In this document: one piece after another, positions 44,004 through 52,107 of the stretch
How positions within the stretch are numbered: the first letter of the stretch is position 1
How the letters are laid out: each line of letters opens with the position of its first letter
Assembly: GCF_001673405.1 (NCBI RefSeq)
Contig: NZ_LZLV01000155.1
Span: forward strand, 1-64,000
Direction: 5' to 3'
Length of the DNA stretch: 64,000 nucleotides
Source of the DNA: Mycobacterium sp. 1245111.1
Lineage (GTDB): Bacteria > Actinomycetota > Actinomycetes > Mycobacteriales > Mycobacteriaceae
Made by a program: the position numbers and the translations under genes
Notes under the pieces: generated by a model
Seen by the model: the letters and a program-made list of their open reading frames with translations, nothing else
Databases searched by the model: none
What the model was told of the DNA's origin: nothing

Positions 44004-44447
44004 TCACCACCAGCCGTGGTGTGGGCCCCAAAAGCCTGGATTGCCCCAGAAGCCGGGATGAGCCCAGCCCCAGCCAGGCGGACCCCAGCCAGGCGGGCCC
44101 CAGCCACGCGGGCCCCAGCCAGGAGGGCCCGGGGGGCCGTGCCATCCGTGGCCCCAGCCGGCAGGCCCCGGGCCGCCGTGCCATCCGTGTCCCCAGCCGC
44201 CAGGGCCGCCGTGACCCCAACCGCCAGGGCCAGGACCGCCATGGCCGCCGCCCCAGCCGTGGCCCCCGCCGCCACCGGGCCTAAGCGGGACGCCATGGGG
44301 GCCGGACATCTGGAAGCTGGTACCGGAAACGGGCGGTGGGGCCGCCTGGGCGATGGGCGTGCTACCGAAAAGCATTGCGCCTGCCACCGCGCCTGCGCCG
44401 ACTGCGCTAGCGGCGGCGCGGCGGACCGAAGAGAGTGAAACAGACAT
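44004..44447 (-). CDS. Secreted Gly/Trp/His/Pro-rich protein
   Basis: A 147-residue exported protein. The signal peptide (about 1-35) ends at AQA-APPP, typical for signal peptidase I. Residues 57-147 are a tandem low-complexity region built from short units such as GGWGHG, GPPGWGP and GWHG, rich in Gly, Trp, Pro and His (ending NPGFWGPHHGWW). No Cys is present in the mature part. I know no function; the His content could bind metal and the Trp/Gly repeats could associate with the cell wall, but both are guesses. Convergent to fadE6, preceded by an AT-rich region. Confidence 0.75.
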   Translation of the reverse strand: MSVSLSSVRRAAASAVGAGAVAGAMLFGSTPIAQAAPPPVSGTSFQMSGPHGVPLRPGGGGGHGWGGGHGGPGPGGWGHGGPGGWGHGWHGGPGPAGWGHGWHGPPGPPGWGPRGWGPPGWGPPGWGWAHPGFWGNPGFWGPHHGWW

Positions 44448-44615
44448 CTTGGGTGCTCCTCCGTCGTCTAGTGACTGACACCAAGAACGCTAAGTTTCGT
44501 TCCTTAGCAAATCCTGAATGGCGTTGCTATTTTGCCTGAGAATGTATCTCCTGGTTGTGACCAGCTAATGTATACGATAAGTCACTTCAATACTGAAAAG
44601 CGCTATTCATAGTTT

Positions 44616-44643
44616 CCTACCTTCAGGACCTCCTGAAGGTAGG
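44616..44643. repeat. Perfect inverted repeat in the AT-rich island
   Basis: Two 13-bp arms, CCTACCTTCAGGA and TCCTGAAGGTAGG, are separated by CC; one more T-A pair extends the dyad at 44615/44644. This is the strongest dyad in the island. It could be a protein-binding site or, on the minus strand, a transcription stop. Confidence 0.7.
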
Positions 44644-44654
44644 ATCTACTACTT

Positions 44655-44722
44655 TCAGTAACCACTGATGTCGTCGATAATACCTGGACAATGACGTTTT
44701 GACGGCCTACTGACATCAGTAG
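44655..44722. repeat. Small dyads built on TACTGA/TCAGTA
   Basis: TCAGT-AACC-ACTGA (44655-44668) and CTACTGA-CA-TCAGTAG (44707-44722) share the same half-site, about 52 bp apart, roughly five helical turns. Further single copies lie at 44591 and 44983. Repeated half-sites on one face of the helix are typical of operators of ribbon-helix-helix proteins. Confidence 0.5.
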
Positions 44723-45017
44723 ATCCGTGGATACTCCGATCAGGATTTACGCCTTTACATATTCCAGTAGATACATATAAAACGCGATTCGACATCTCCG
44801 TTCAGCGAATGAAGCCTGTGCGCTATTAATATATCGGATTCGCATCGAAATTGATCGACAGCAACCTCACTCGATGAGGCCGTCACCATCCCCGCGCTCT
44901 CGGCGTCACGCTGAGCGCCAGCACCGCGCGGCGTGCCAGCGCTGCACACAGGCCCCCGGGCCGACATACTTAACTCCTGAACTACTGAAAGCCCCGCAAT
45001 CGAAGGTCGTCAGCCGC

Positions 45018-45341
45018 ATGGACCCCAGCTCGCCCTCTTTCCGAGCCAAGCCGCCCTCGCGTGCCGAGGGCTCGGCGCAGACCGAACGCTTACCGAGCAT
45101 CCGGAAGAACAACCACCTTCAGAAGCCCGAGCAACCGTCGCGCGCCCAGCGGACCCGGCGCACCGTCGACCTCTCCCCCGCCACCCACCGGGCCCTCGAC
45201 ATTTGGCAGCGCGACGCCGCCGACCGGCTCGGCTATGCGCGGGTCACCGGACAGGAAGTGATCAGCGCGCTGATCGAACTGCTGTTGCGGGACCCGAAGC
45301 TGTCCGCCGAAGTGACCCGGAGCATCCGCGAGCGACGCTGA
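45018..45341 (+). CDS. Ribbon-helix-helix DNA-binding protein
   Basis: A 107-residue basic protein. Residues 1-50 are disordered and Lys/Arg/Pro/Ser-rich. The C-terminal 60 residues read as a ribbon-helix-helix fold: strand RRTVDLSP (about 52-59), helix ATHRALDIWQRDAADRLG (60-77), then helix TGQEVISALIELLLRD (82-97). This layout is like ParG/omega-type centromere-binding or antitoxin proteins with a flexible tail. ATG 45018 is preferred; a longer frame from 44874 is Cys/Arg-rich and unlike coding. No ParA-like or toxin gene is adjacent. Repeated hexamers upstream suggest autoregulation. Confidence 0.75.
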   Translation: MDPSSPSFRAKPPSRAEGSAQTERLPSIRKNNHLQKPEQPSRAQRTRRTVDLSPATHRALDIWQRDAADRLGYARVTGQEVISALIELLLRDPKLSAEVTRSIRERR

Positions 45342-45377
45342 GATCGACCGCCGGCCGAGAGTGCTACCTTCGGCCGC

Positions 45378-45890
45378 ATGGCAGAGACGCAGCGGCCCGA
45401 TCGTCGCGAACACGCAGTATCCGGCGAACGCGCCACGCTGGAAGCCTTCCTCGACGACTACCGAGACATCCTGGTACGCAAGGTTTCCGGTCTCTCCGAC
45501 GCCGACGCCCACCGCCACCTCGTCCCGTCGCCGACCACCGTCGGGGGGTTAGTCAAACACCTGCGCTGGGCGGAATACGGCTGGTTCGAGCAGTTCCTGC
45601 AGGGACGGCTCGACGACAACCGTCGCACCCATGAGCGCTCGTGGGAATTCGAGCTTCAGTCCGACGAATTCCTGCCCACCCTGATCGCCGAATACCAGGC
45701 GCAGTGCGCGGAATCCCGTCGAATCGCCGCGCGATATTCGTTGGACCACGAGCTCCGGCATGGCCGGCTCGAGACGACGGTGTCGCTGCGCTGGATCTAC
45801 CTGCACATGATCCAGGAGACTGCCCGCCATACCGGTCAGATCGACATCCTGCGCGAACAGCTAGACGGCGCAACGGGTTTCGACGGCTGA
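45378..45890 (+). CDS. DinB/DUF664-family protein
   Basis: A 170-residue four-helix-bundle protein of the DinB (DUF664) superfamily, whose actinobacterial members are often mycothiol-dependent transferases or metalloenzymes. The expected metal ligands are His61 (GLVKHLRWAEYGW) and the HMIQETARHTGQ pair (about 145 and 153). ATG 45378 is used. It starts 36 bp after the RHH gene and ends one base from the convergent fadD2 stop. The substrate is unknown. Confidence 0.85.
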   Translation: MAETQRPDRREHAVSGERATLEAFLDDYRDILVRKVSGLSDADAHRHLVPSPTTVGGLVKHLRWAEYGWFEQFLQGRLDDNRRTHERSWEFELQSDEFLPTLIAEYQAQCAESRRIAARYSLDHELRHGRLETTVSLRWIYLHMIQETARHTGQIDILREQLDGATGFDG

Positions 45891-45891
45891 G

Positions 45892-47580
45892 CTACTCGGC
45901 GTCGATCTCGCGCAGCTCGCGCTTGAGGATCTTCCCGGTGGGGTTACGCGGGAGTTCGTCGAGGAAGATCACTTCGCGCGGCACCTTGTACTTCGCCAGC
46001 TGGTCCCTGACGTGCTTCTTGACGGCGTCTTCGTCGAGGTCCGCGCCACCCTTCTTGACGACGAATGCGCGCAGCCGGTGACCCCACTCCTTGTCCTCGA
46101 CGCCGATTGCGGTGGCCTCCAACACATCTGGGTGTCCACTGATGCAGTCCTCGACTTCCGCGGGGAACACGTTCTCGCCGCCCGAGACGATCATCTCGTC
46201 GTCACGGCCACTGACATAGAGCAGGCCGCGCTCGTCGAAGTAGCCGACGTCGCCGGATGACAGCAAGCCGTCGATGATCTGCTTCTTCCCGCCGCCGGTG
46301 TAGCCCTCGAACGGGAAGCTGGTGCCGACGAAGATCCGGCCCACCTCGCCTTGCGGCAACTCCTTGCCGTTGTCGTCGTAGATCCTGACCTTGACGCCCT
46401 TGACCGGGGGCCCGGCCGTCGTGGAGTTGAACTTCAGGTGCTCGGGCCCGGCGATCGTGGCGAACGCGATCTCGGTGGATCCATACATGTTGTAGACGAC
46501 GGGGCCGATGTCCTTGAGTGCCCGCTCGGCAACATCGGCGCCGAGTGCCGACCCCGAAACGAAGATGATCCGCAGGCTGGATAGGTCGGGTTTGTTGTCC
46601 ATCTTTTCCAGTGCGTCGAGCATCCGCGACAGCATCACGGGCACAACGACAACCGCCGACACTTTGTGTTTCTCGATGTCCTCGAACACCTGCTCGGGCT
46701 TGAACTTGCTGTGTAACACCAGCGTCGACCCCAGGAACATGCCGATGGTGGCGTGCAGGAAACCCAGGGCGTGAAACATCGGCGCCGGCAGCGAGGTCAC
46801 CTCGTTGGCCTTGAACGGCACGTGCGACAGAATGCCGCCGATCGGCGCCAGCGTGGGCGGGGTACTACGGTTGGCGCCCTTCGGGGTGCCCGTCGTGCCG
46901 CTGGTCAGGATGATGATCGACGAGCGCTTGCTGGCCTTGGGGGCGGGCGCTCGGCTGTGGGCGGCGACCAAGTCGGCCAGCGTCTCGTCGGAGCTGCCGG
47001 AGTCCTCGCCGTCCGGGTTGATGTCCAGCGCGCGCAGCTTGCCCAGCGGTGGGTCGGCCTTGCTGACGTCCTCGCTGTATTCGTCGTCGTAGATGATCAG
47101 CTTGGCGCCCTCGCGCTCGGACACCTCCTTGATCTGCGGGCCGGAGAAGGAGCTGTTCAGCAGGATGATCCGGGCCCCCACTCGGGCGCAGCCGAATTCC
47201 GCGATGGCGAACCAGCGGTGGTTGCGCGCCAGAATCGCGACGCCGTCGCCGCCTTTCACGCCCTTGGCCAGCAGCCCATGCGCCACCGCGTTAGCCGCCT
47301 CGTCGAGCTCCTTGTAGGTCAGCTCGCCGGCGTCGTCGATGATCGCGGCGCGGTCCGGTGTCCGCCGGGCGTTGAATGACGGCAGCATGCCGATCTCGCC
47401 CCACTTGGCGATCTCGGCGGCCATCGCCGCGTAGTTCAGTGGGTTCTCCAGCCGGAACGTTCCGGATTCGATGATTTTGCGGAGGTAATGCAGTTCAGAC
47501 ACGCCGCGTGCCAGATACTGTCCGACGGACTGGTGGATCTTGGCGAAGGCCTGCCCGGGCAAATCAATGAGATTAGGCAT
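45892..47580 (-). CDS. fadD2: Acyl-CoA synthetase FadD2
   Basis: A 562-residue adenylate-forming enzyme, close to M. tuberculosis FadD2 (Rv0270, 560 aa), which activates fatty acids with ATP and CoA. Motifs: P-loop ILTSGTTGTPKGAN (about 206-219), YNMYGSTEIAFA (about 346-357), hinge DVGYFDERGLLYVSGRDDEMI and VSGGENVFPAEVE (about 440-475), and catalytic Lys in RNPTGKILKREL (near 550). ATG 47580 (MPNLIDLPGQ) is chosen; the longer frame overlaps the divergent gene's promoter. It is a likely partner of the FadE proteins in this window. Confidence 0.93.
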   Translation of the reverse strand: MPNLIDLPGQAFAKIHQSVGQYLARGVSELHYLRKIIESGTFRLENPLNYAAMAAEIAKWGEIGMLPSFNARRTPDRAAIIDDAGELTYKELDEAANAVAHGLLAKGVKGGDGVAILARNHRWFAIAEFGCARVGARIILLNSSFSGPQIKEVSEREGAKLIIYDDEYSEDVSKADPPLGKLRALDINPDGEDSGSSDETLADLVAAHSRAPAPKASKRSSIIILTSGTTGTPKGANRSTPPTLAPIGGILSHVPFKANEVTSLPAPMFHALGFLHATIGMFLGSTLVLHSKFKPEQVFEDIEKHKVSAVVVVPVMLSRMLDALEKMDNKPDLSSLRIIFVSGSALGADVAERALKDIGPVVYNMYGSTEIAFATIAGPEHLKFNSTTAGPPVKGVKVRIYDDNGKELPQGEVGRIFVGTSFPFEGYTGGGKKQIIDGLLSSGDVGYFDERGLLYVSGRDDEMIVSGGENVFPAEVEDCISGHPDVLEATAIGVEDKEWGHRLRAFVVKKGGADLDEDAVKKHVRDQLAKYKVPREVIFLDELPRNPTGKILKRELREIDAE

Positions 47581-47646
47581 GTCGTCCACCCTATGTGACG
47601 TAGGTCGCACGGCGGTCGGAACGCTGTGCCGAATTAGCATGTGCCC

Positions 47647-48876
47647 ATGGCTCCGGTGTCGCTAAACGTCGGCGGTCGCCAGGTCGAGGTCACCCATCCC
47701 GACAAGGTGGTCTTTCCCGAGCGGGATGGGCAGGCCGGCCACACCAAGCTCGACCTGATCCACTACTACCTGGCGGTCGCCGACGGCGCGCTGCGCGGAG
47801 TCGCCGGTCGGCCGATGATCCTGAAACGCTTCGTCAAGGGCATCGACCAGGAGGCCGTCTTCCAGAAGCGCGCCCCGGAGAAGCGGCCCGACTGGGTCGA
47901 CGTCGCCGAACTTCGGTATGCGCGCGGCACCTCGGCGAAAGAGGCGGTCATCCGCGACGCGGCCGGCCTGGTCTGGGCGATCAACTTGGGCTGCGTCGAC
48001 CTCAACCCGCATCCGGTGCTCGCCGAAGACCTGGAGCATCCCGACGAACTGCGTGTCGACCTGGATCCGATGCCCGGGGTGACGTGGCAACAGATCGTCG
48101 ACGTCGCGCAGGTGGCCCGCGAGGTGCTCGAGGATCACGGGCTGACCGCCTGGCCCAAGACGTCGGGCTCGCGCGGTTTCCACATCTACACGCGCATCGC
48201 GCCGGACTGGTCGTTTCGGCAGGTGCGGCTGGCCGCGCAGACCGTCGCGCGGGAGGTGGAGCGACGCGCCCCCGACTTGGCGACCAGCCGCTGGTGGAAA
48301 GAGGAGCGCGAAGGGGTGTTCGTCGACTTCAACCAGAACGCCAAAGACCGCACTGTCGCGTCCGCGTACTCGGTGCGGGCTACCCCGGACGCGCGGGTGT
48401 CGACGCCACTGCAGTGGGACGAGGTCGCCGACTGCGACCCCGCCGATTTCACCGTGGCGACGGTGCCGCAGCGCTACGCCGACATCGGTGACCCCTGGGC
48501 AGGCATCGGCGAATCCGCCGGTAGTCTCGACCAATTGCTCACGCGTGCAGAGGAACTCGGCCCCGCGGAGAAGGCACCGAAGGGCGCACGCCGCGACGGG
48601 TCGGGCCGACGTCAATCGGTGATGCCGCTGATCGAGATCGCCCGCACCAAGACCAAGGACGAGGCGATGGCCGCGCTCGACACCTGGCGGGAGCGTCATC
48701 CCGCGGCGGCCGAGCGTTTGGAGCCGGCCGACGTACTGGTCGACGGCATGCGCGGACCGAGCTCGATCTGGTACCGGATCCGGATCAACCTGCAACATGT
48801 GCCCGACGGTGAGCGGCCGCCGCAGGAGGAATTGATTGCCGACTACAGCCCTTGGACGCACAAGCCGACCCGCTGA
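47647..48876 (+). CDS. LigD-type primase-polymerase (PolD-like), Rv0269c-like
   Basis: A 409-residue stand-alone homologue of the polymerase domain of DNA ligase D, from the archaeo-eukaryotic primase superfamily. It adds nucleotides, often ribonucleotides, in end-joining or gap repair. Key sequences are DELRVDLDPMPG (catalytic Asp pair, about 133-144), KTSGSRGFHIYTRI (about 174-187) and GVFVDFNQNAKDRTVASAYSVR with a further Asp (about 223-245). Mycobacteria carry two such PolD proteins in addition to LigD; this one corresponds to Rv0269c. ATG 47647 or GTG 47641 may start it. The fecB2 gene follows 18 bp later. Confidence 0.9.
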   Translation: MAPVSLNVGGRQVEVTHPDKVVFPERDGQAGHTKLDLIHYYLAVADGALRGVAGRPMILKRFVKGIDQEAVFQKRAPEKRPDWVDVAELRYARGTSAKEAVIRDAAGLVWAINLGCVDLNPHPVLAEDLEHPDELRVDLDPMPGVTWQQIVDVAQVAREVLEDHGLTAWPKTSGSRGFHIYTRIAPDWSFRQVRLAAQTVAREVERRAPDLATSRWWKEEREGVFVDFNQNAKDRTVASAYSVRATPDARVSTPLQWDEVADCDPADFTVATVPQRYADIGDPWAGIGESAGSLDQLLTRAEELGPAEKAPKGARRDGSGRRQSVMPLIEIARTKTKDEAMAALDTWRERHPAAAERLEPADVLVDGMRGPSSIWYRIRINLQHVPDGERPPQEELIADYSPWTHKPTR

Positions 48877-48894
48877 TCGCGCTAGGCTCACGCC

Positions 48895-49887
48895 GTGGAC
48901 CAGCAATGGAATCGCCGGAGCTTCCTGAGCGCCGGCGCGGCTGCGGGCCTACTCGCCCTCGCGGGCTGCTCGCGGGACAAGGCGCCGTCCGCGGCGACCG
49001 GTGGCGGCAGTGGCAACGGGCCGGTCACCATCTCGCACGCCTTCGGTGAGACGACGATCGCCAACCCACCCAAGCGGGTGGTCAGTGCGGGCTTGACCGG
49101 GCAGGACGACCTGCTGGCACTCGGGGTCATCCCCATCGCGGTGACCAACTGGTTCGGCGATCAGCCATTCGGGGTGTGGCCGTGGGCCCAGCCCAAACTT
49201 GGCGGCGCCAAACCCGTTGTCCTGAACCTGGACAACGGAATTCAGGTCCACGAGATCTCCGGGCTGAAACCCGATTTAATCGTCGCCAGCGACGCCGGCC
49301 TGGATCAGGACAGCTATCAGAAGCTGGCCGCGATCGCCCCGACGCTGGCCCAGTCCGACGGCGACGCGTTCTTCGAACCGTGGAAGGACCAGGCGAAAGC
49401 CATCGGCCAGGCGGTCTTTCAATCCGGCCAGATGGACGCGCTGATCAACGGAGTCGACAAGGGCTTCACCGCCGTCGCGGACAAGTACCCGCAATTCAAG
49501 AACAAGCGGGTGTTGCTCCTACAGGGCACATTGCACGACGACCAAGTGGTCGCGACCACCGGCTGGCAGACCGACTTCCTCAAGCAGATGGGCCTGGGCC
49601 TTCCCGAAAGCCTCGCCGCGTTGGCCGTCGACCAGCAACGCGCGTTCATCCCCCGCGACAAGGTCAAGTCCGTGCTCGCCGACGCCGAACTGTTGATCTG
49701 GACGACCGAAAGCGAGGCGGACCAGGCCGCCCTGCTGGCCAATCCCGATGTGGCAGAGCAGCGTTCGCGCAGCGTGTTCACCACCAAGGAGCAGGCTGGA
49801 GCCATCGCCTACGCGTCACCGCTGAGTTACCCGCTGGTGGCCGACCAATTACCGCCGCTGATCGCCAACGCCCTACATTCAGTGTGA
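48895..49887 (+). CDS. fecB2: Iron-siderophore-binding lipoprotein FecB2-like
   Basis: A 330-residue periplasmic substrate-binding lipoprotein of the TroA/FecB superfamily, the same length as Rv0265c. The N terminus RRSFLSAGAAAGLLALAGC (about 8-26) is a lipoprotein signal with lipobox LAGC and a Tat-like Arg pair. The binding fold is seen in KRVVSAGLTGQDDLLALGVIPIAVTN, LKPDLIVASDAG and KRVLLLQG. GTG 48895 is the start. In M. tuberculosis FecB2 binds heme and siderophore ligands, so it fits with ESX-3-dependent iron uptake. It overlaps the PxpB gene by 4 bp (GTGA). Confidence 0.9.
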   Translation: MDQQWNRRSFLSAGAAAGLLALAGCSRDKAPSAATGGGSGNGPVTISHAFGETTIANPPKRVVSAGLTGQDDLLALGVIPIAVTNWFGDQPFGVWPWAQPKLGGAKPVVLNLDNGIQVHEISGLKPDLIVASDAGLDQDSYQKLAAIAPTLAQSDGDAFFEPWKDQAKAIGQAVFQSGQMDALINGVDKGFTAVADKYPQFKNKRVLLLQGTLHDDQVVATTGWQTDFLKQMGLGLPESLAALAVDQQRAFIPRDKVKSVLADAELLIWTTESEADQAALLANPDVAEQRSRSVFTTKEQAGAIAYASPLSYPLVADQLPPLIANALHSV

Positions 49888-50495
49888 CTGCCCTCGACTA
49901 CGGAGACCAAGCGCTTCTGCTGCAATTCGACAGCACCGCAGAGGTTTTGGCGTGGGCGGCCGTTCTGCGCGACGCCGCGATACCCGAGGTGCTCGACGTG
50001 GTCCCGGCCGCGCGCACCGTGCTGCTCAAACTCGACGGCCCCGGCCGGCAGGGGGCCGTTCGCCGTCGGCTCCAGAAGCTGGACGTGGGAAGTTACGCCA
50101 AGCCGACCACGGCGGGCGAGCCGCTGGTGATCGATGTCGTCTACGACGGCGACGATCTCGCCGAGGTGGCCGAACTCACCGGACTGACCAGGGAAGAGGT
50201 GGTCGACGCGCACACCGCCCAACCCTGGACCGTCGGATTCTGTGGCTTTGCACCGGGTTTCGCGTACCTGGTCGGCGGGGACCCACGCCTGGCCGTGCCG
50301 CGTCGCCCGGAGCCACGCCCCGCCGTCCCGGCCGGAGCCGTCGGATTGGCCGGCGAATTCACCGGAATCTATCCGCGCCGCTCCCCCGGCGGATGGCAAC
50401 TGATCGGTCGCACCGACGCGGTGCTGTGGGACATCGATCGACCCGACCCGGCGCTGCTGACACCGGAGGCCCGGGTCCGATTCAGGGCGGTCTAA
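49884..50495 (+). CDS. pxpB: 5-oxoprolinase subunit PxpB (KipI-like)
   Basis: A 203-residue protein of the KipI/allophanate-hydrolase-subunit-1 family, now known as PxpB of the ATP-dependent 5-oxoprolinase. Hallmarks are LDYGDQALLLQF, ARTVLLKLD, VDAHTAQPWTVGFCGFAPGFAYLVGGDPRLAVPRRPEPR (about 111-150) and AGAVGLAGEFTGIYPRRSPGGWQLIGRT. GTG 49884 overlaps the fecB2 stop. It forms a unit with PxpC, 3 bp downstream. The PxpA subunit is not in this neighbourhood. Confidence 0.9.
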   Translation: MTALDYGDQALLLQFDSTAEVLAWAAVLRDAAIPEVLDVVPAARTVLLKLDGPGRQGAVRRRLQKLDVGSYAKPTTAGEPLVIDVVYDGDDLAEVAELTGLTREEVVDAHTAQPWTVGFCGFAPGFAYLVGGDPRLAVPRRPEPRPAVPAGAVGLAGEFTGIYPRRSPGGWQLIGRTDAVLWDIDRPDPALLTPEARVRFRAV

Positions 50496-50498
50496 CCG

Positions 50499-51404
50499 AT
50501 GACCACCCTGGAGATTCTGCGGACCGGACCGCTGGCGCTCGTGCAGGATCTCGGTCGGGTCGGCCTGGCGCACCTCGGCGTCACCCGCTCCGGAGCGGCG
50601 GACCGCCGTGCGCACACGCTGGCCAATCGTCTGGTGGCCAACCCCGACGACCGCGCCACCATCGAGGTGACCATGGGCGGATTCGCGGCACGCGTCCGCG
50701 GCGGCGACGTCGACATCGCGGTGACGGGGGCCGACACCCACGCCATCGCCGGCTCAACGATGTTCGGCGCCAACAGTATTCAGCATGTCTGCGACGGTGA
50801 TGTGATTTCGCTGGGCGCCCCCGAGTCCGGGCTGCGCACATATCTGGCGGTACGCGGCGGCATCGACGTGTTGCCGGTGCTCGGTTCACGTAGCTACGAC
50901 GTGCTCTCGGGTATCGGCCCGCTGCCGCTGCAACCGGCCGACGTCCTGCCGGTCGGGCAACATACCGAGGACTATCCCGAACTCGAGCAGGCCCCGGTTG
51001 AGGCGATCTCGAACCAACTCGTCGACCTGCTGGTGGTGCCCGGGCCGCGTGACGACTGGCTCGCCGACGCCGACGCCTTGGTGCACACCGTCTGGATGGT
51101 TTCCGACCGCAGCGACCGGGTGGGCATGCGACTCCAGGGGCGTCCGTTGACCCATCGCAACCCGGGCCGCCAATTGCCCAGCGAGGGCACGGCCCGCGGC
51201 GCAATCCAGGTGCCGCCTAACGGATTACCGGTCATCCTGGGCCCCGATCACCCTGTCACCGGTGGCTACCCGGTGGTGGGTGTGATCGCCGACCGCGACA
51301 TCGACACGATCGCTCAGCTGCGCCCCGGCCAGCCCGTTCGCCTGCACTGGTCTCGCCCGAGATCCATAGCAACTTCTGTGCCGACTCCGGTAGCGAGGGC
51401 CTAG
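50499..51404 (+). CDS. pxpC: 5-oxoprolinase subunit PxpC (KipA-like)
   Basis: A 301-residue KipA/allophanate-hydrolase-subunit-2 protein, the PxpC subunit that with PxpB and PxpA opens 5-oxoproline to glutamate at the cost of ATP. Typical segments: LVQDLGRVGLAHLGVTRSGAADR (about 14-36), ANRLVANPDDRATIEVTMGG, TYLAVRGGIDVLPVLGSRSYDVLSGIG (about 109-135) and SDRVGMRLQGRPL. It matches Rv0263c (300 aa). ATG 50499 is 3 bp after PxpB. Confidence 0.9.
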   Translation: MTTLEILRTGPLALVQDLGRVGLAHLGVTRSGAADRRAHTLANRLVANPDDRATIEVTMGGFAARVRGGDVDIAVTGADTHAIAGSTMFGANSIQHVCDGDVISLGAPESGLRTYLAVRGGIDVLPVLGSRSYDVLSGIGPLPLQPADVLPVGQHTEDYPELEQAPVEAISNQLVDLLVVPGPRDDWLADADALVHTVWMVSDRSDRVGMRLQGRPLTHRNPGRQLPSEGTARGAIQVPPNGLPVILGPDHPVTGGYPVVGVIADRDIDTIAQLRPGQPVRLHWSRPRSIATSVPTPVARA

Positions 51405-51425
51405 GCGAACTGGTAGACCAGCAAT

Positions 51426-51971
51426 GTGCCCACCCTGGTTCACACCGCTCGCCTGGTCCACACCTCCGATCTGGAAATTGACGCGCGACAGCGCGCCCGC
51501 GACATGGTCAGCGAGGCGTTCGGTGGCGACTTCACCGACACCGACTGGGAGCACGCGCTGGGCGGCATGCACGCCCTGATCTGGCATCACGGCGCGATCA
51601 TCGCGCACGGCGCGGTCACCCAGCGGCGTCTGCTCTACCGCGGGGCCGCGCTGCGCTGCGGCTACGTCGAAGCTGTTGCCGTGCGCGAGGATTGGCGCGG
51701 GCAGGGACTGGCGATCGCGATACTCGACGCGTGCGAGCAGGTAATCCGCGGTGGTTACCAGCTCGGCGCGCTGAGCTCTTCGGACCGCGGCCGGCGGCTG
51801 TACACACTGCGCGGGTGGCTGCCGTGGCGCGGGCCCACGTCGGTGCTGGCGCCCAGTGGGCCGACCCGAACGCCCGCCGACGACGGCTCGGTGTTCGTTT
51901 TACCGCTCGGGATCGATCTCGACCCCACCGCGGCGTTGGCCTGCGATTGGCGCGACGGCGACGTCTGGTAG
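51426..51971 (+). CDS. aac: Aminoglycoside 2'-N-acetyltransferase, AAC(2')-I family
   Basis: A 181-residue GNAT acetyltransferase, the same length as M. tuberculosis Aac (Rv0262c). The CoA-binding motif A is VEAVAVREDWRGQGLAIAILDACEQV (about 80-105). The family-typical parts are LGALSSSDRGRRLYTLRGWLPWRGPTSVL and the tail VFVLPLGIDLDPTAALACDWRDGDVW. These chromosomal enzymes acetylate the 2'-amine of some aminoglycosides, but their native role is thought to lie in cell-wall or thiol metabolism. GTG 51426 starts 21 bp after PxpC. Presence does not by itself indicate clinical resistance. Confidence 0.92.
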   Translation: MPTLVHTARLVHTSDLEIDARQRARDMVSEAFGGDFTDTDWEHALGGMHALIWHHGAIIAHGAVTQRRLLYRGAALRCGYVEAVAVREDWRGQGLAIAILDACEQVIRGGYQLGALSSSDRGRRLYTLRGWLPWRGPTSVLAPSGPTRTPADDGSVFVLPLGIDLDPTAALACDWRDGDVW

Positions 51972-52029
51972 GCGCGGACCACCACCGCCGCTGGGCCGCT
52001 GTTCGCTGACGGCGAACTCTCGGCCGGAA

Positions 52030-52050
52030 CTTTAGCGTGGTCGACTCAAG
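52030..52050 (+). promoter_or_regulatory. HAIR-like HspR operator before hsp20
   Basis: CTTTAGC-N7-ACTCAAG matches the HAIR consensus CTTGAGT-N7-ACTCAAG at 12 of 14 arm positions. It lies 58 bp upstream of the hsp20 ATG. HspR control of this hsp20 gene (acr2) is established in M. tuberculosis. Confidence 0.78.
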
Positions 52051-52107
52051 TTTGTCTGGGTAGATGCCGGCAGAGCGTCGGCACCCACACAGCACGAGGA
52101 GACACAG

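Larger units (their letters stand above)
44448..45017. other. AT-rich island upstream of a ribbon-helix-helix gene
   Basis: A 570-bp non-coding region. Its central part (about 44490-44870) is visibly AT-rich against the GC-rich chromosome. It is dense in short dyads and repeated hexamers. TACTGA/TCAGTA occurs at 44591, 44655, 44708, 44716 and 44983, and TCCTGAA/TTCAGGA at 44512, 44622, 44631 and 44975. CAGTAGAT occurs twice (44717 and 44765). No open frame here looks coding. It may contain the operator of the downstream RHH gene, a centromere-like site, an untranslated RNA, or a remnant of transferred DNA. Confidence 0.6.

Noticed and set aside
44755..44967. 70-codon minus-strand frame in the AT-rich island
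   Set aside because: It crosses repeated operator-like elements, and its translation shows no known motif and no plausible start signal.
44874..45017. N-terminal extension of the ribbon-helix-helix protein
   Set aside because: Residues are Arg/Cys/Gln-rich without the pattern of the tail, and the segment contains the repeated hexamers of the putative operator.
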